The position numbers were made by a program, and so were the translations under genes. From Takakia lepidozioides (Eukaryota > Streptophyta > Takakiopsida > Takakiales > Takakiaceae), in assembly GCA_030704615.1 (NCBI GenBank), contig CM060733.1, positions 65,842,001-65,906,000 on the forward strand: a DNA stretch of 64,000 bases. The letters are read 5' to 3'. Below, in pieces: positions 11,641-22,083 of this stretch (its first letter is position 1; the number at the start of each line of letters is the position of its first letter). Under the pieces are notes generated by a model. It ran no database searches. It was not told where the DNA came from and was given only the letters and a program-made list of their open reading frames with translations.

Positions 11641-12472
11641 GGCCAAAGCATGCTACAGGCCATCCAAAAGCGGCAACTTGCAGTCCATGAAAAATGGACA
11701 TATGAAGTAGAATACGCAGCACGCGGGAATGGCGGAGCAAAAAGTCGAATTAATTGTAGCCGTTGATGGTTTTTGTACATCAAGTTGCAACCGTCGATTG
11801 GAGGTCGCCTTCGTCGGGTATGTGGGTGGCTGGAAGATGGCTGGTCGCATTGGGCTAGACTGAAGCGCGGGGATGACGAGCTGCCAGGTAGGACGTGCGA
11901 CGCGCAACTAGAAGCTAGCTAAGACGTACGAGTTGATTGGGATTGGGAATGTGAAGAGATTGGGAAGAGATTGGGAATGTTTGATCATTTGTGTGTTTCT
12001 ATGGGCGCGCTTGGGTGGTGGCAGCAGAGGAAGCGGGCAATGCGAGCAGAGCTTATAAAGCGCAACACTGTGTGTTGCTGCCATAGCAGAGGAGGCAGGA
12101 GGGTAGAGGAGTAGAGGAGGAGCTTGGGCGGGGGTGCTGGGGTGTGCCATTGCTGGAAAAACACTTGAGAACACCAAAAAACTTGTCTCTTTTGTCAATC
12201 ATTGGGATCGAAGAGGAATATGGCAATGCATATCATCAATATGTGAATGTTGATTCTATGAAACCGAACCATGTGGAAAATATAGAATTTGGAAACGTGT
12301 GGAAAGCAGGTTTGTCATCTATGTGGATCACTTGCACTTCCTGAAGGCTGCACTTGCGTTAACGAGAGACGATCCAGACTTGGCCTCTGATTGAAAGGTA
12401 ATTTCATGTCAGAATTAGGTAGTATGGTTGTCATGAAGCTGGAAATGTCAGTAGGTTGTTGGTTTTGTTGGT
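11641..12472. other. No gene recognised
   Basis: No supported gene. Open frames here are short and of skewed composition. The stretch leads into the transposon-type ORF that opens at 12473. Confidence 0.3.
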
Positions 12473-13162
12473 TTGTTGTTTTGTGGTTTGTTGGTTCTCA
12501 TGAAGCTGGAAATGTCGGTAGGGTGTTGGTTTGTAGCTCCATCCTTGCCCCCTCATGTTGCTGTCTCCGTACATAACCAACCTGGAGCTGTAAAAAACTG
12601 GTCTAATGGGAGTGCGGGGCTGGGAGTATATAGGGCACTCAGGAAGCGGTTCAAAACAATGGTGCAGTTGGGGAGTAAGTTAGAGAATTCACCTACTAAA
12701 GTGAAGAGTTCCAAAGCGGCATCCGAAGATACTATGGGCGAAAGAGGGGGGCAAAAATCAGCAGATTACTTCAGGGATGTCCTCAAGCTGAATGGGACAG
12801 GCAAGAATCCCAAACAACTTGTCTTAGACAAAGACATCACCAAAGAACAATGTGCAAAGTTGTTTGGACAACCTGCAAACAAGAATGACTACTTTTACAT
12901 GGGCTATACTGACAAGAGTCTGATTCCCAAAATCGAGGACCTGTGGAGTAAGGTTCATGGGTATGACTGTAAGCCAACCGGTGGTATCATTGCAAACTTG
13001 ATGGCAAGGCGCATTGCCTATGAAAAAAGGACTGGACAAAAACTCAATTGGGCAGTATACGCGGCATGGACAGCTAAGCAACAAGAAAGAATGAAGGAGC
13101 ATCGAGAAGTAAAGGACCCCGGCAACACAGACAGTAAGCCAAAGCAGGAGTCTGTGAATTGA
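12473..13162 (+). CDS. Transposon-type ORF 1, unknown function
   Basis: An open frame of 229 residues. The first ~40 residues (Cys/Val-rich, from duplicated CATGAAGCTGGAAATGTC DNA) are probably not native. From about residue 60 it looks like real protein: a basic KVKSSKAASEDTMGERGG stretch, then YFRDVLKLNGTGKNPKQLVL, KDITKEQCAKLFGQPANKND, a YDCKPTGGIIANLMARRIAY block and a charged tail. I do not recognise a catalytic domain. Its stop overlaps the start of the next open frame by a few bases in the -1 frame, so the two may once have been one protein or neighbouring exons. The most plausible origin is a mobile element, by inference from the coiled-coil/RING partner that follows. Confidence 0.45.
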   Translation: MLFCGLLVLMKLEMSVGCWFVAPSLPPHVAVSVHNQPGAVKNWSNGSAGLGVYRALRKRFKTMVQLGSKLENSPTKVKSSKAASEDTMGERGGQKSADYFRDVLKLNGTGKNPKQLVLDKDITKEQCAKLFGQPANKNDYFYMGYTDKSLIPKIEDLWSKVHGYDCKPTGGIIANLMARRIAYEKRTGQKLNWAVYAAWTAKQQERMKEHREVKDPGNTDSKPKQESVN

Positions 13163-14019
13163 AAGATAGGCTACGCAAAACCCCAGGTAGAGGCAAAGAA
13201 GGACTGAAACAAACGCCTGAGCAAGTGATTATAGAGATGGAAAGGAAAAAACATGAACAGGAGTATGTGGCAACTGCCTTAGTGAGCCTTCAGGAACTAC
13301 ATGATTTGAAGTATGAGGAGATGTGTGGGGCAAAGGAAGAGTTGGAGAGGTTAAAGAGATGGAAGTTGGACTTGATGGAGAAGACGCGGACTGTTTGGGT
13401 ACAAATAGAAGACAGACAATGGTGTCTTGCAAAGTGTCGGAACAAGATTGCAGACCTAGCGGCCAAACTCTCCCACGGGGGTGCCACAATCCAAGCCGGG
13501 GAAGAGACCTTAATGCAAAAAGGGGAAGAGAGTGTTGGGTTACTGAACTGTGGAAAGGGAAGACAGTCTGAGATACAAAGGGAACTTGACCAGAAGAAAT
13601 TGATTGAAGCAGAATTTTGGCTCAATGCTGATAAGACCAAAAAAAAGTTCAATGCTTTGTGTGATGCAGGGGACCAGCAAGACAGGGACATTAGAGTGGC
13701 AGAGAATGTGGTTGATGTTGCTGACACAGAGAGGAGTCTTATCCAAGATCAGATTGAGGCCTTGACAAATGGGGACAAAGGACTCACCATCTATCCTATG
13801 CCTATATGTCATCCTCAAGTGATCAAAGATAGTATGTCCATCAAGGATTTCCTGAAGGTCTCTCCTTGCCCTGTTTGCCACAAAGGTTTCCATTGTTGGG
13901 ACATGGTGGTGGCATCTTGTAAGCACACTTACCATCCCGCTTGTATGGCATCCCATATGAAGACGTCAAACAGGTGTAAGGGGGTATTTGCAGGATTGGG
14001 TGTCTCAGTTTTTGCGTAA
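13138..14019 (+). CDS. Transposon-type ORF 2: coiled coil with C-terminal RING-like finger
   Basis: The frame opens after a TAA near 13135. The first ATG in it is at MERKKHEQEYV. Roughly residues 30-200 are charged and heptad-like (EMERKKHEQ, KEELERLKRW, QSEIQRELDQKK), consistent with a long coiled coil. The C-terminus has CPVC-x10-VVASCKHTYHPAC-x5-HMKTSNRC, a RING-type Cys/His pattern (CxxC...CxH...HxxC). After TSNRC the expected last ligand pair is lost: the frame runs through KGVFAGLGVSVFA to a stop, suggesting a truncated finger or a missed intron. I recall coiled-coil/RING-like proteins of this kind from seed-free plant mobile elements, but I have no family name for it. Confidence 0.5.
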   Translation, partial: AKAGVCELKDRLRKTPGRGKEGLKQTPEQVIIEMERKKHEQEYVATALVSLQELHDLKYEEMCGAKEELERLKRWKLDLMEKTRTVWVQIEDRQWCLAKCRNKIADLAAKLSHGGATIQAGEETLMQKGEESVGLLNCGKGRQSEIQRELDQKKLIEAEFWLNADKTKKKFNALCDAGDQQDRDIRVAENVVDVADTERSLIQDQIEALTNGDKGLTIYPMPICHPQVIKDSMSIKDFLKVSPCPVCHKGFHCWDMVVASCKHTYHPACMASHMKTSNRCKGVFAGLGVSVFA

Positions 14020-16645
14020 CATGGCAGTTTCTGCAGTGACCTCCCTACATGGTTTTACCCATATTTGTTCAACAACTCAATATTTTATCTAAATTTATAT
14101 GGTGTAGGGTTTCTAACTACAATAGGTATGTGTACCAATTGTTAGATTGCAAAAACAATCATGTACCAGAAAGCCATGGACTTTTAAATTGATTACTGTG
14201 GACTACAGATGTTACACATAAAATCTTATGGACTGAAAAAACATCATGTATATTCATACAATGACACAAAGGAAAACACACTAGGGGTGCCATTTTTAAA
14301 TCCAACCCAAATCCACTTTTATGTGGACTAATTATCTTAGGAATTGAGAGCTATGGACTATTTTGCACCTAAAAACATGTTGATTTGCTCTAGTCCATAA
14401 CATCTTATGTTTTGGTTTTTGAGGTGTCTTCTTTTACTAAAAAGGCATACAAACCTATAATCTAGAGGTGCTAGGTGGTATATGGACAAGTGGTTGTAAA
14501 CTCTAGATTTTGATGTCTAAATGTTTTTTCAAATTAAAGATTAAAATATATAGTAAAGAATGTTTTCAATCTTTGAGGAGGGACTCTTTACTAAAAATGT
14601 AAAGAAAACATATCAACTAGGTACAAGCTGACTAATGTACACTTATGCTTTTAATATCACTTTGTTTTTCTAACTCTTGGTTGTTATTTTGCCAATTCAC
14701 GCTCAAGTTTCTGATGTAATTTAACTCCTAGAGCTATGCATGATATATAGGACATACGTCTGGTATACGTCTGGTGCTGAATAATTAGACAAAAGTTAAG
14801 GAAGATCTTGAGCATTGTGGGTGGCAATGCAGGGCATGTGATTAGCAGACCGCCCCTATGAGGACGTTACCACTCACTGCTGTCATTGTGGGGACATGTC
14901 CCGTCTCTTCATCAGTACCAGTTCATTTATGCCATGGCCACTTTGGGATGCAGGAAAGCAAAGGCTAGTCTTTCATCGATGGGGTAGAGGTTGGGGCCAT
15001 GATATGTCAATGTTGAGCAGTTTAGAACTAGCAGAGGATGTGTTAGTTGTTACCATTAGGTGCCCAGCCAGGCCATGTGAGTCGGATTTGCCCTTGTGGT
15101 ATTTTGAGTAGCTCACAATGGACACATGACGTGGATTGAGGGCATGCACGTTACTGTTCTTTGTTCATTTTCTGCTAATAGGTATGATGTACATGTTTGA
15201 GTAAGGCAACAATATCATGACAGTGGTTTCTGGAAACAATGCACTCTCTTTTGCTATCTGTTTCTGATAGGAATTGCTAGAATACCTTCCTGCAGGCAGT
15301 CTACTGTCATTCATTTTATGTGAGAAAGATGGCTTTGAAAGGCCCGTTGCTCTTCCTGCCTGTGCTATAATTCTCTAGCATGCGTGGGTTTAACAGAGTC
15401 TGCGCCTGGAATTTGACTAACTGGTGGATGGTATGGCTGCACCCGGTTCAGTCTTCTCTATCCCCCTTTGCTTGACTCTGATAGTTCATCTACGAAACTG
15501 CAATCAGACACCAACAATACAAGTCTCCATCTCTCAATTGTTATTAGTCTAGCTCCCTGGTGAAGATCCCTGGCTATGGCGGACCGAAGCCTGGCCAACA
15601 GACAACAATCCCATCATTCCCCTCTCTGCACGAGACAAGCTACTTCTGTACCCAAGTCAGGACGCTAATCAACTCACTAAACACAATCTACCTCAGTAAT
15701 GAGCAACACTAAGCAATCTACCTTCGCTCAATTGAGCAGAGAAATGTGTTCTACAGTGCTGCCTTCCTAAGTCTTCAGAGAGTTTGATAGTATAGATCGT
15801 AACTTCGTCTAAGCCCAAAAATTACTTGTGTGTATGATTGAATGCATGCAGTTCAATATGCAAGGATGGTTTAACTTTGAAGAGGGAATCAAGACAGTAT
15901 GATAGCAGGTCTGCTGCTGTTCCACTTGATTGTTCTGCTGTGTTTAGAAGGCTGTTAGCAACTCAGACTACAATGGTGCCCGGCTTTGGTATGTTGAGGA
16001 TCATGTGCCTTATTTTTACAGCTATGATCTTCTCCACTTTCTTATCCAAAAGGAGGGTGTGGAACTTTGAAAGGACCAAGAAGTATGACAAGTTGTAGGG
16101 TTTATGATGAGGGTTTGCCATATCTTCATAGCCAGGCACCTTTGCCAACCAGTTTGTATGAGAAGGGGGAGGACAACAGATTGTGTGATCAGAGAGGAAG
16201 GCAGGCACACTCCAAATAACAACAAGGACTGAGAAACCAATCACAGAATGAAAACCAGGCACATTAAATTGAAATTCCCCGCCTTGTGAAGTGATACACC
16301 ACAACACCAGTGCGGGAATTCTAGTCACCAGGCACATTAAATTGAACAGTTACAAATTTGGCCACAGCCACAGCCTCTTCAACCATAGCCTACAAAATAG
16401 ATTATAGATTATGAATTATAATCTGTGGCCAAATAACACAGCTACATACATACAAATTCAGAATACAATATCTCTGTTCACAAACAACTTGTAATTCACA
16501 TTGCTACATATTTGAGTCACATAACCCAAAGGAGAGTTGAACCCCATCCCGATAAGGAAGGTTGCCTGTCAACCATGGGTTGGCTTGCAACATGCCACAA
16601 GTGTTAGTAATTCATAAGGCAAAAGTACTGATTAGTCGGCCATTG
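14020..16645. other. AT-rich stretch without a recognised gene
   Basis: Mostly AT-rich, with no motif-bearing frame on either strand. A small tandem word (ATACGTCTGGT, twice) lies near 14755-14780. Around 16100-16330 the sequence repeats 'AGGCACATTAAATTGAA' twice, 60-70 bases apart. Confidence 0.35.
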
Positions 16646-16646
16646 T

Positions 16647-19600
16647 TTAGTGATCTTCCATTGCTGCCAGAGCTTCATTGATGCCTTCCAGTGCATCCGC
16701 AGACAAGGTGAAGACTGGATCCTTGCCTTTGACTCGATATGTCGCTGGAGGCATAACAAATTTCACAGCCCTCACCAAATGCGAATACACAAATGCCAAA
16801 GGCTGGTCAGATAGGAACTTGTAAGCCTTATCTCTTCTTCCACACAACTGGTAATATCTCCCTGCAACCACATGCTCGCCAGGGTCAAAAGTACTTCCCC
16901 ACCCATCTGTGAATGTCTCCATAACAACGTGAACTGGCCTTTCACAACAAAGCAAGTATAAGTCCACCCCTTCTGAGTTTCCAGCTTCAACATTGCAGGC
17001 AAAATTGTCCCCTGTATCCAAGCATGAGGCCAAGTCCTCCCCATCTCCCCCAAACTCCCAATTTCATGCATGAGCAATACTGATGCACTTGTCCCAATCA
17101 AGATCCAAACAATGTGGTCAAAAGCATGATAAGTCTCGAACCATAAGTTTGGTTGGGTCTGACTTGTTCCTCCCAAGAATGGAATGCAAAGACCGAGTTC
17201 CAGGTACGGTCTTGCAATCCCACTCTTGTGTGCAGTCAACATCTTCTGTACCAACAAGCCAAAAATGTCTTTTCACTGCTGTTCTAATCTTATAGTACGA
17301 AGAAGGAGGTCGGGTGGACAAATTCTCATGCAAAAAAGCTACTGCCTCAGCAACATTTTGCAGCTTCACACCATTTGAGTTTAACTACTCTGCTCGTAAA
17401 GCCCTCTTGATCACAACACCAGCCCCATCGTGATTCCCGTGCCCTGATCCAAAAAAGTTCCACCACATGGTACAACCCCCTATGATGTGGGGGTACCTAC
17501 TAACAAAATACCAAGGACGAGCACCTTTAAACTGAGTAGCGCAACCGTCACTCCATACCCAATGCGATTCAGGTCTGAACCCTGCTTCAGCAAGGTAATT
17601 CCAATGAAACTGGAAGCAATGTTGTACGAACAACGTGTCATGCTTGTTGTCATCAGAAATGTAAAAGTGCATTTCTTTCAAAACCTTGGAATCGGGATCA
17701 TTCACATCAGGGTGTGGATTCCACCGGTAGGTAATGTGCACCAATATAGTGATCTGGAAACTGTGCCAGTGCATCTCTTGCACTTCGTTCTGAACGTGTA
17801 GTTTTCAGCAAAGTCAACAACAGACAATATTGTATTCTCTGGCAAAGATTTCAAACTGGCTTTAAACTAAGCATCTTGCCATCGGGCTACAAAGTTATGA
17901 CAAACAAAAGCCTGTGCTTGGGTTTGAAGTACGACAAGAATTGAACAGAGGAAGTCGTTTGGTATTGGAGTTTCAGTCTCATTCTAGGGGCTCCATCTTT
18001 CTCTCCAACATTCTCTTTTGCATAGCATCTCCACTGCACTGTCAAATCACAACCATTTGCCTCCACGGGACAAATAGATAACTTACTTGAGCCACACCTC
18101 AAGCACTCTCCCATGAGACCGTCTCACCGATGCCATTCATCCAATTCCCCTTTGGAACAAACAATTTCTTGCCAAAGCCGAGTTACTCCTTCGTAGGGGT
18201 GCTTGTTCGCTTGACAACCAGCTTCACCATCTAATACTGGTCCACGTCGACAAATATTACAGTCACAAGCACATGATGATGGAGAGTGGACACCCCTCTC
18301 GGCAGTCCGCATGTTGTTGAACCCATCCTTCAACTCCGCCATCTCCACATGATATTTGCAACAACAAACATCACGATCCTTCAGGCGTTTGACAAAGAAG
18401 AGCCTCAACAACTCAAACAATCGTTGACATTGGGATGGGCTGATTTGAAGCGAAGAAAGAAAGCAATCTGCATTACCACCACAACATGCACAAAGAGAAT
18501 CCCATTCAGTGAATGCACTAATAAAACCTACTACTCATCTTTCCTGGTGACAGTACAATAAGTACATGCTAACCAGTCCTAGACCTAGTCCTAGTCATAG
18601 TCATTTCTCGTCACATGTCAAATTGTACATGTACTAATCAGTCCGAGTGTGAGTTCTTTCTAGTCACATATCAATGAATGCATGTACTAATCAGTCCTAG
18701 TCCTAGTCCTTTCTAGTCACAAATCAAGGAATGCATGTCCTAATCAGTCCTAGTCCTAGTTCTTTCTAGTCACATATCAAGGAATGCATGTGCAAATCAG
18801 TCCTAGTCCTAGTCCTTCCTAGTCACATTTGAGGGAGTGCATGTCCAAATCGGTCCTAGTCCTAGTCGTTGTCCTTTTCTAGTCACATTTCAAGGAGTGC
18901 ATGTACTAATGGAGTACATGTATATTTCAAGGAGTACATGTACATCTACTTCTAGTCCCTCCAACTCAAATTACAAGGAGTGCATGCTATTCTGTCCTAA
19001 CTGGTCATAATATAAGGAGTGCATGCTAGTGAGTTCTATTTCTAGTCCATCCTAGTCACATTACAATGAGTACCAGTCCATGAACAGGAGGGACATCTAC
19101 AAGACACTCCAATTCAGGACATGAGCTGGACATAGTGTCCACAATTGAGTACAGTAATCTCAGTCCACTGGTAGGTTTACAGGTGACAATGTACCTTGTC
19201 TAGGGAAAATGTACGAGGCAACTCAAACAATACAATGGCAGTTGACAAACTCCAACATAGTCCAATACAGTTATGTACAGTAGTAAGTGTAGAAGGACTG
19301 TAAAGTACTGAGAGCCCACATAAACACTGCAAAGAGAGGGTATGTTTACCTGAGTCTCAAGAAGATAGTGAGCAGGTTGTGTATCATAGACTTTCCTCGA
19401 CACGCGCTGCCTCACGACATCTTTCTTGTTGGGTGACACTCGTGTCTCATTTACCCACCAAGCCGGGTACATGATCAAACCTTTTCTTTCTCCCACCCAA
19501 AGCCCACAAACCCTCACCTTCTGAATCAATGACTATTCGTCGTACAATTGCACGACTAATATTGTTGTGATGAATATTAAGGATACGAGCCGTTGCCCTT

Positions 19601-20138
19601 ACAACAATGGTCTAGGTTCCACTAACAGACGTTGTTAAGAATGAGCATTTACTCGCAAGACTACACACCCTTAACAAGTTGCATGGAGCTCTGCTGGTTC
19701 TTCAACAGATCAGCATGTGCCTTGGCCTCCTTAGGCAGCAAGTAATAGGCAGGTACGTTGAGTTTAATGATGACCCAAAAATAACTCCATTACCTCTGTT
19801 TGTGAATGAAGTGTTGGGCATTCCCTCCATTGCTCGTAACGGAAGTCGGCCATTTTCGAAGCCATTCTCCTCTTGTCTCGTTCTGAAAACCCCACCCTGG
19901 CATCTTCCACAGAACCTTGCCCAGACGTTGTAGCAGCCGCATTAATCTCTGCCTCTTTCTGGGCTTGAAGTCTCTCCCTAGACATTCTTTTCCGGTCAGC
20001 CTGGGTTTGTTTGCGTGCATCCTTGGTGGGCCTGGCTGCAGCCAACAACGCCAGTTTTGCCCGTTTTTGGGGGCCTGGTCTTACCTCTCCATTTACCCTA
20101 TACTTGTTCTTCTTGTTCTCCATTGAAAACTGATACAA
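16647..20138 (-). pseudogene. Broken multi-exon gene of an unnamed transposon-like family (SDGC motif)
   Basis: Read on the minus strand: a basic Ala/Lys-rich N-terminus (20138-19764), a block with LIMYPAWWVNETRVSPNKKD and VYDTQPAHYLLETQ ending at a GT donor (19529-19350), a Cys-rich block (CCCKYHVEMAELKDGFNNMR, CACDCNIC, LWQEIVCSKGELDEWH; 18420-18124), a CLRCG...CPVE block, then 17783-17385 with MHFYISDDNKHDTLFVQHCF, WVWSDGCATQFKGARPWYF and FFGSGHGNHDGAGVVIKRA. Next come 17369-17118 and a C-terminal block to 16647. Conserved Asp residues in ISDD, SDGC and HDGAG could be an RNase H-fold active site, but that is inference. A TGA after DEWHR, a small deletion before QNEVQEMHW and a stop after VRDLSCF show it is broken. 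I recall homologous unnamed proteins in seed-free plants. Confidence 0.6.
18570..19080. repeat. Minisatellite, ~57-62-bp unit
   Basis: Seven to eight degenerating units built on AATCAGTCCTAGTCCTAGTC, then CTTTCTAGTCACAT, then CAAGGAATGCATGTACTAA. Inside each unit the hexamer CTAGTC is itself repeated two to four times. It sits in the largest gap between two blocks of the SDGC-family pseudogene, so it probably grew inside an intron. Confidence 0.75.
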
Positions 20139-21800
20139 CTGTTAGCAAAGTATAGAGATCTGAAACCAGACAACAGTTTACTTAAGTGTACTCTCTCTCC
20201 CAATGGTTGTCCCAGTCCAATTCAGTTGTATGAAGACATGGCCTGCAAAACAACCCAAAGCAAATGTGAGAAGAATATCAACACTCTCGGTTTTGTTGCA
20301 CCAATTTACGTAGGAAAATCTGCAATGAATATGACAACAAATGGGAGAGCCCCCACCTTTACTTGTTCTGTAATCAGCCACAAACCCAATGCTTCCACGA
20401 TTTACTTCACCATTCCTATTATTCTCTCGCCCTTGTCGTCCGCCTGTGGACAAAATCAGAATGTCGACTTCACGTCCTTGAAATCCATCCACAGTATTGA
20501 ACTCAATGTCACATGCTGCACCAGAATCTAGTGCACGAATAAAGCGATTCCGAAGCAGTAATAGCTGCTGTTTGTACGGTGTAATTATGACCCCAAAGCG
20601 CCCTGGCCTCACCTCAGCTGAATACCTGGTAAAATTCCACCAAACGCAGCAGCAGCAAAGAACTTGTGAGTGCCAACTCACAGATCTGAAAGAAGAGAAA
20701 CTACCATGACAAAGACCACCCTGTTATTGGAGAGAAACCGAGCACCAATCCAGGTCCCATAATGAGCCATAGAGACAACCTCAATTCATCCGACTTCATG
20801 GTTCCCATCTTCAATCAAAGTAATGCATCTTAGAGCGATCTGGCCTACCTTTTGGATATCTAATCCCAAGATGGACGGTAATGTTTCCAAAACATGTGGC
20901 AGCCTGGTGATCTCTTGCACCAGTACTTTCCACAAAACTCATCCTAATATTGTAGCTAAAATCTTTTGCCCTGTTCTTCGCTCTATGATTGCAGCCACCA
21001 CCCACAGGCTATGCTTATGTATGTCAATATAAGTGTCCTCTCCTATAACCAGTCAAGCCTGTCTATGGTAGCACGCACTGACGTTGTACCAGCCGCATTG
21101 CAGACATCTCCCCTCTTTCTTGACCTTAAGTCTCTCCCTAGACCTAACCAACAATCTGATCTTAGCTCTCTTCTGAATGAAGAATAAAGGTCTAGCAAAT
21201 TTTGGAGCCTATATGATGATCTCAATGCCTGTTCAGTACAAACCCAAGCAACCACTGAGAAATTGAAACAGAAAGGTGAACTCAACTATGAGCGCCCGAT
21301 TGGGTGGTGCATAATCAGCTTTTTGTTCAGTGTGTGGAAATGCTCAATGAGCAGAAGTACAAATTTGATGCATGGCCACCCTCACATGGTCAGAGCCCCT
21401 ATAGTAGTTGGGATGCATGTCTGGAGAAAGATGTTAAGGACTGAGTACTTGAAAACAACATTTCATGCACACGCTTGGTGAGGTTCTCTCCCATCGCTGC
21501 CAAAAAGTAGTGCTGGATGGCTTGTTTGCGTGCATCCTCAGTGGGCTTGGCTGCAGCCAACAAAGCCAATTTTGCCCTATTCAAGGGGGGCCTAGTCTTA
21601 TTTCTCCATTTACCCTATGTTCTTCTTGTTCCCCATTGAAAAATGATACAAGAATTAGCAAAGTAGAGAGAAAAGAAAACCAGACCCGAGTTCAAGTACA
21701 TACTTTGTCTCTCAATGGTTGTCCCAGTCCAATTCAGTTGTATGAAGACAGGGCCTGCAAAACAACCCAAAGGAAATGTGAGAAAAATAACAACAACTAG
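20005..21800. repeat. Direct duplication, two copies about 1.5 kb apart
   Basis: Segment ~20008-20300 recurs at ~21518-21795 in the same orientation. Shared words include TTGTTTGCGTGCATCCT, GGCTGCAGCCAACAA, TCTCCATTTACCCTAT, TCAATGGTTGTCCCAGTCCA and TGTATGAAGACA.GGCCTGC. The second copy has base changes and deletions. The duplicated stretch covers the N-terminal exon of the SDGC-family gene and the end of the helicase fragment. Confidence 0.75.
20178..20681 (-). pseudogene. SF1 (SEN1/UPF1-like) helicase C-terminal fragment
   Basis: The minus-strand frame reads RPGRFGVIITPYKQQLLLLR, then CDIEFNTVDGFQGREVDILI (superfamily 1 helicase motif V, VDxFQGxE) and RGSIGFVADYR, which is where motif VI would begin. 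It then runs into a GTAAAG donor-like site and non-homologous sequence. Motifs I-III (Walker A/B) are not found nearby. SEN1/senataxin-type helicases resolve RNA:DNA hybrids, but here only the C-terminal half-domain survives. It lies head-on with the SDGC-family pseudogene on the same strand. It may be a captured exon or an upstream part of the same element. Confidence 0.6.
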
Positions 21801-22083
21801 GAAAATCTTCAATGAATATGACACCAAATGGGAGAGCCCCGTCATTTACTTGTTCTGTAATTATTCGGTGTTCCTCGCTCTCCGATTCCAGCCACCACCC
21901 ACCTATGCTTATGTATGTCACTATAACCTGTTCTCTTCGCCTCACACACAAGGGTCCAATCTTTGAATCTGGAAAATCGCATATCATCACAATACAACAT
22001 CATTCTGAACCCCCAAGGATGCACCTTGAGAGGGACCCTGTATATAATCAAGTCTCCTGCTATAGGGCAGTCAATGCAATATG

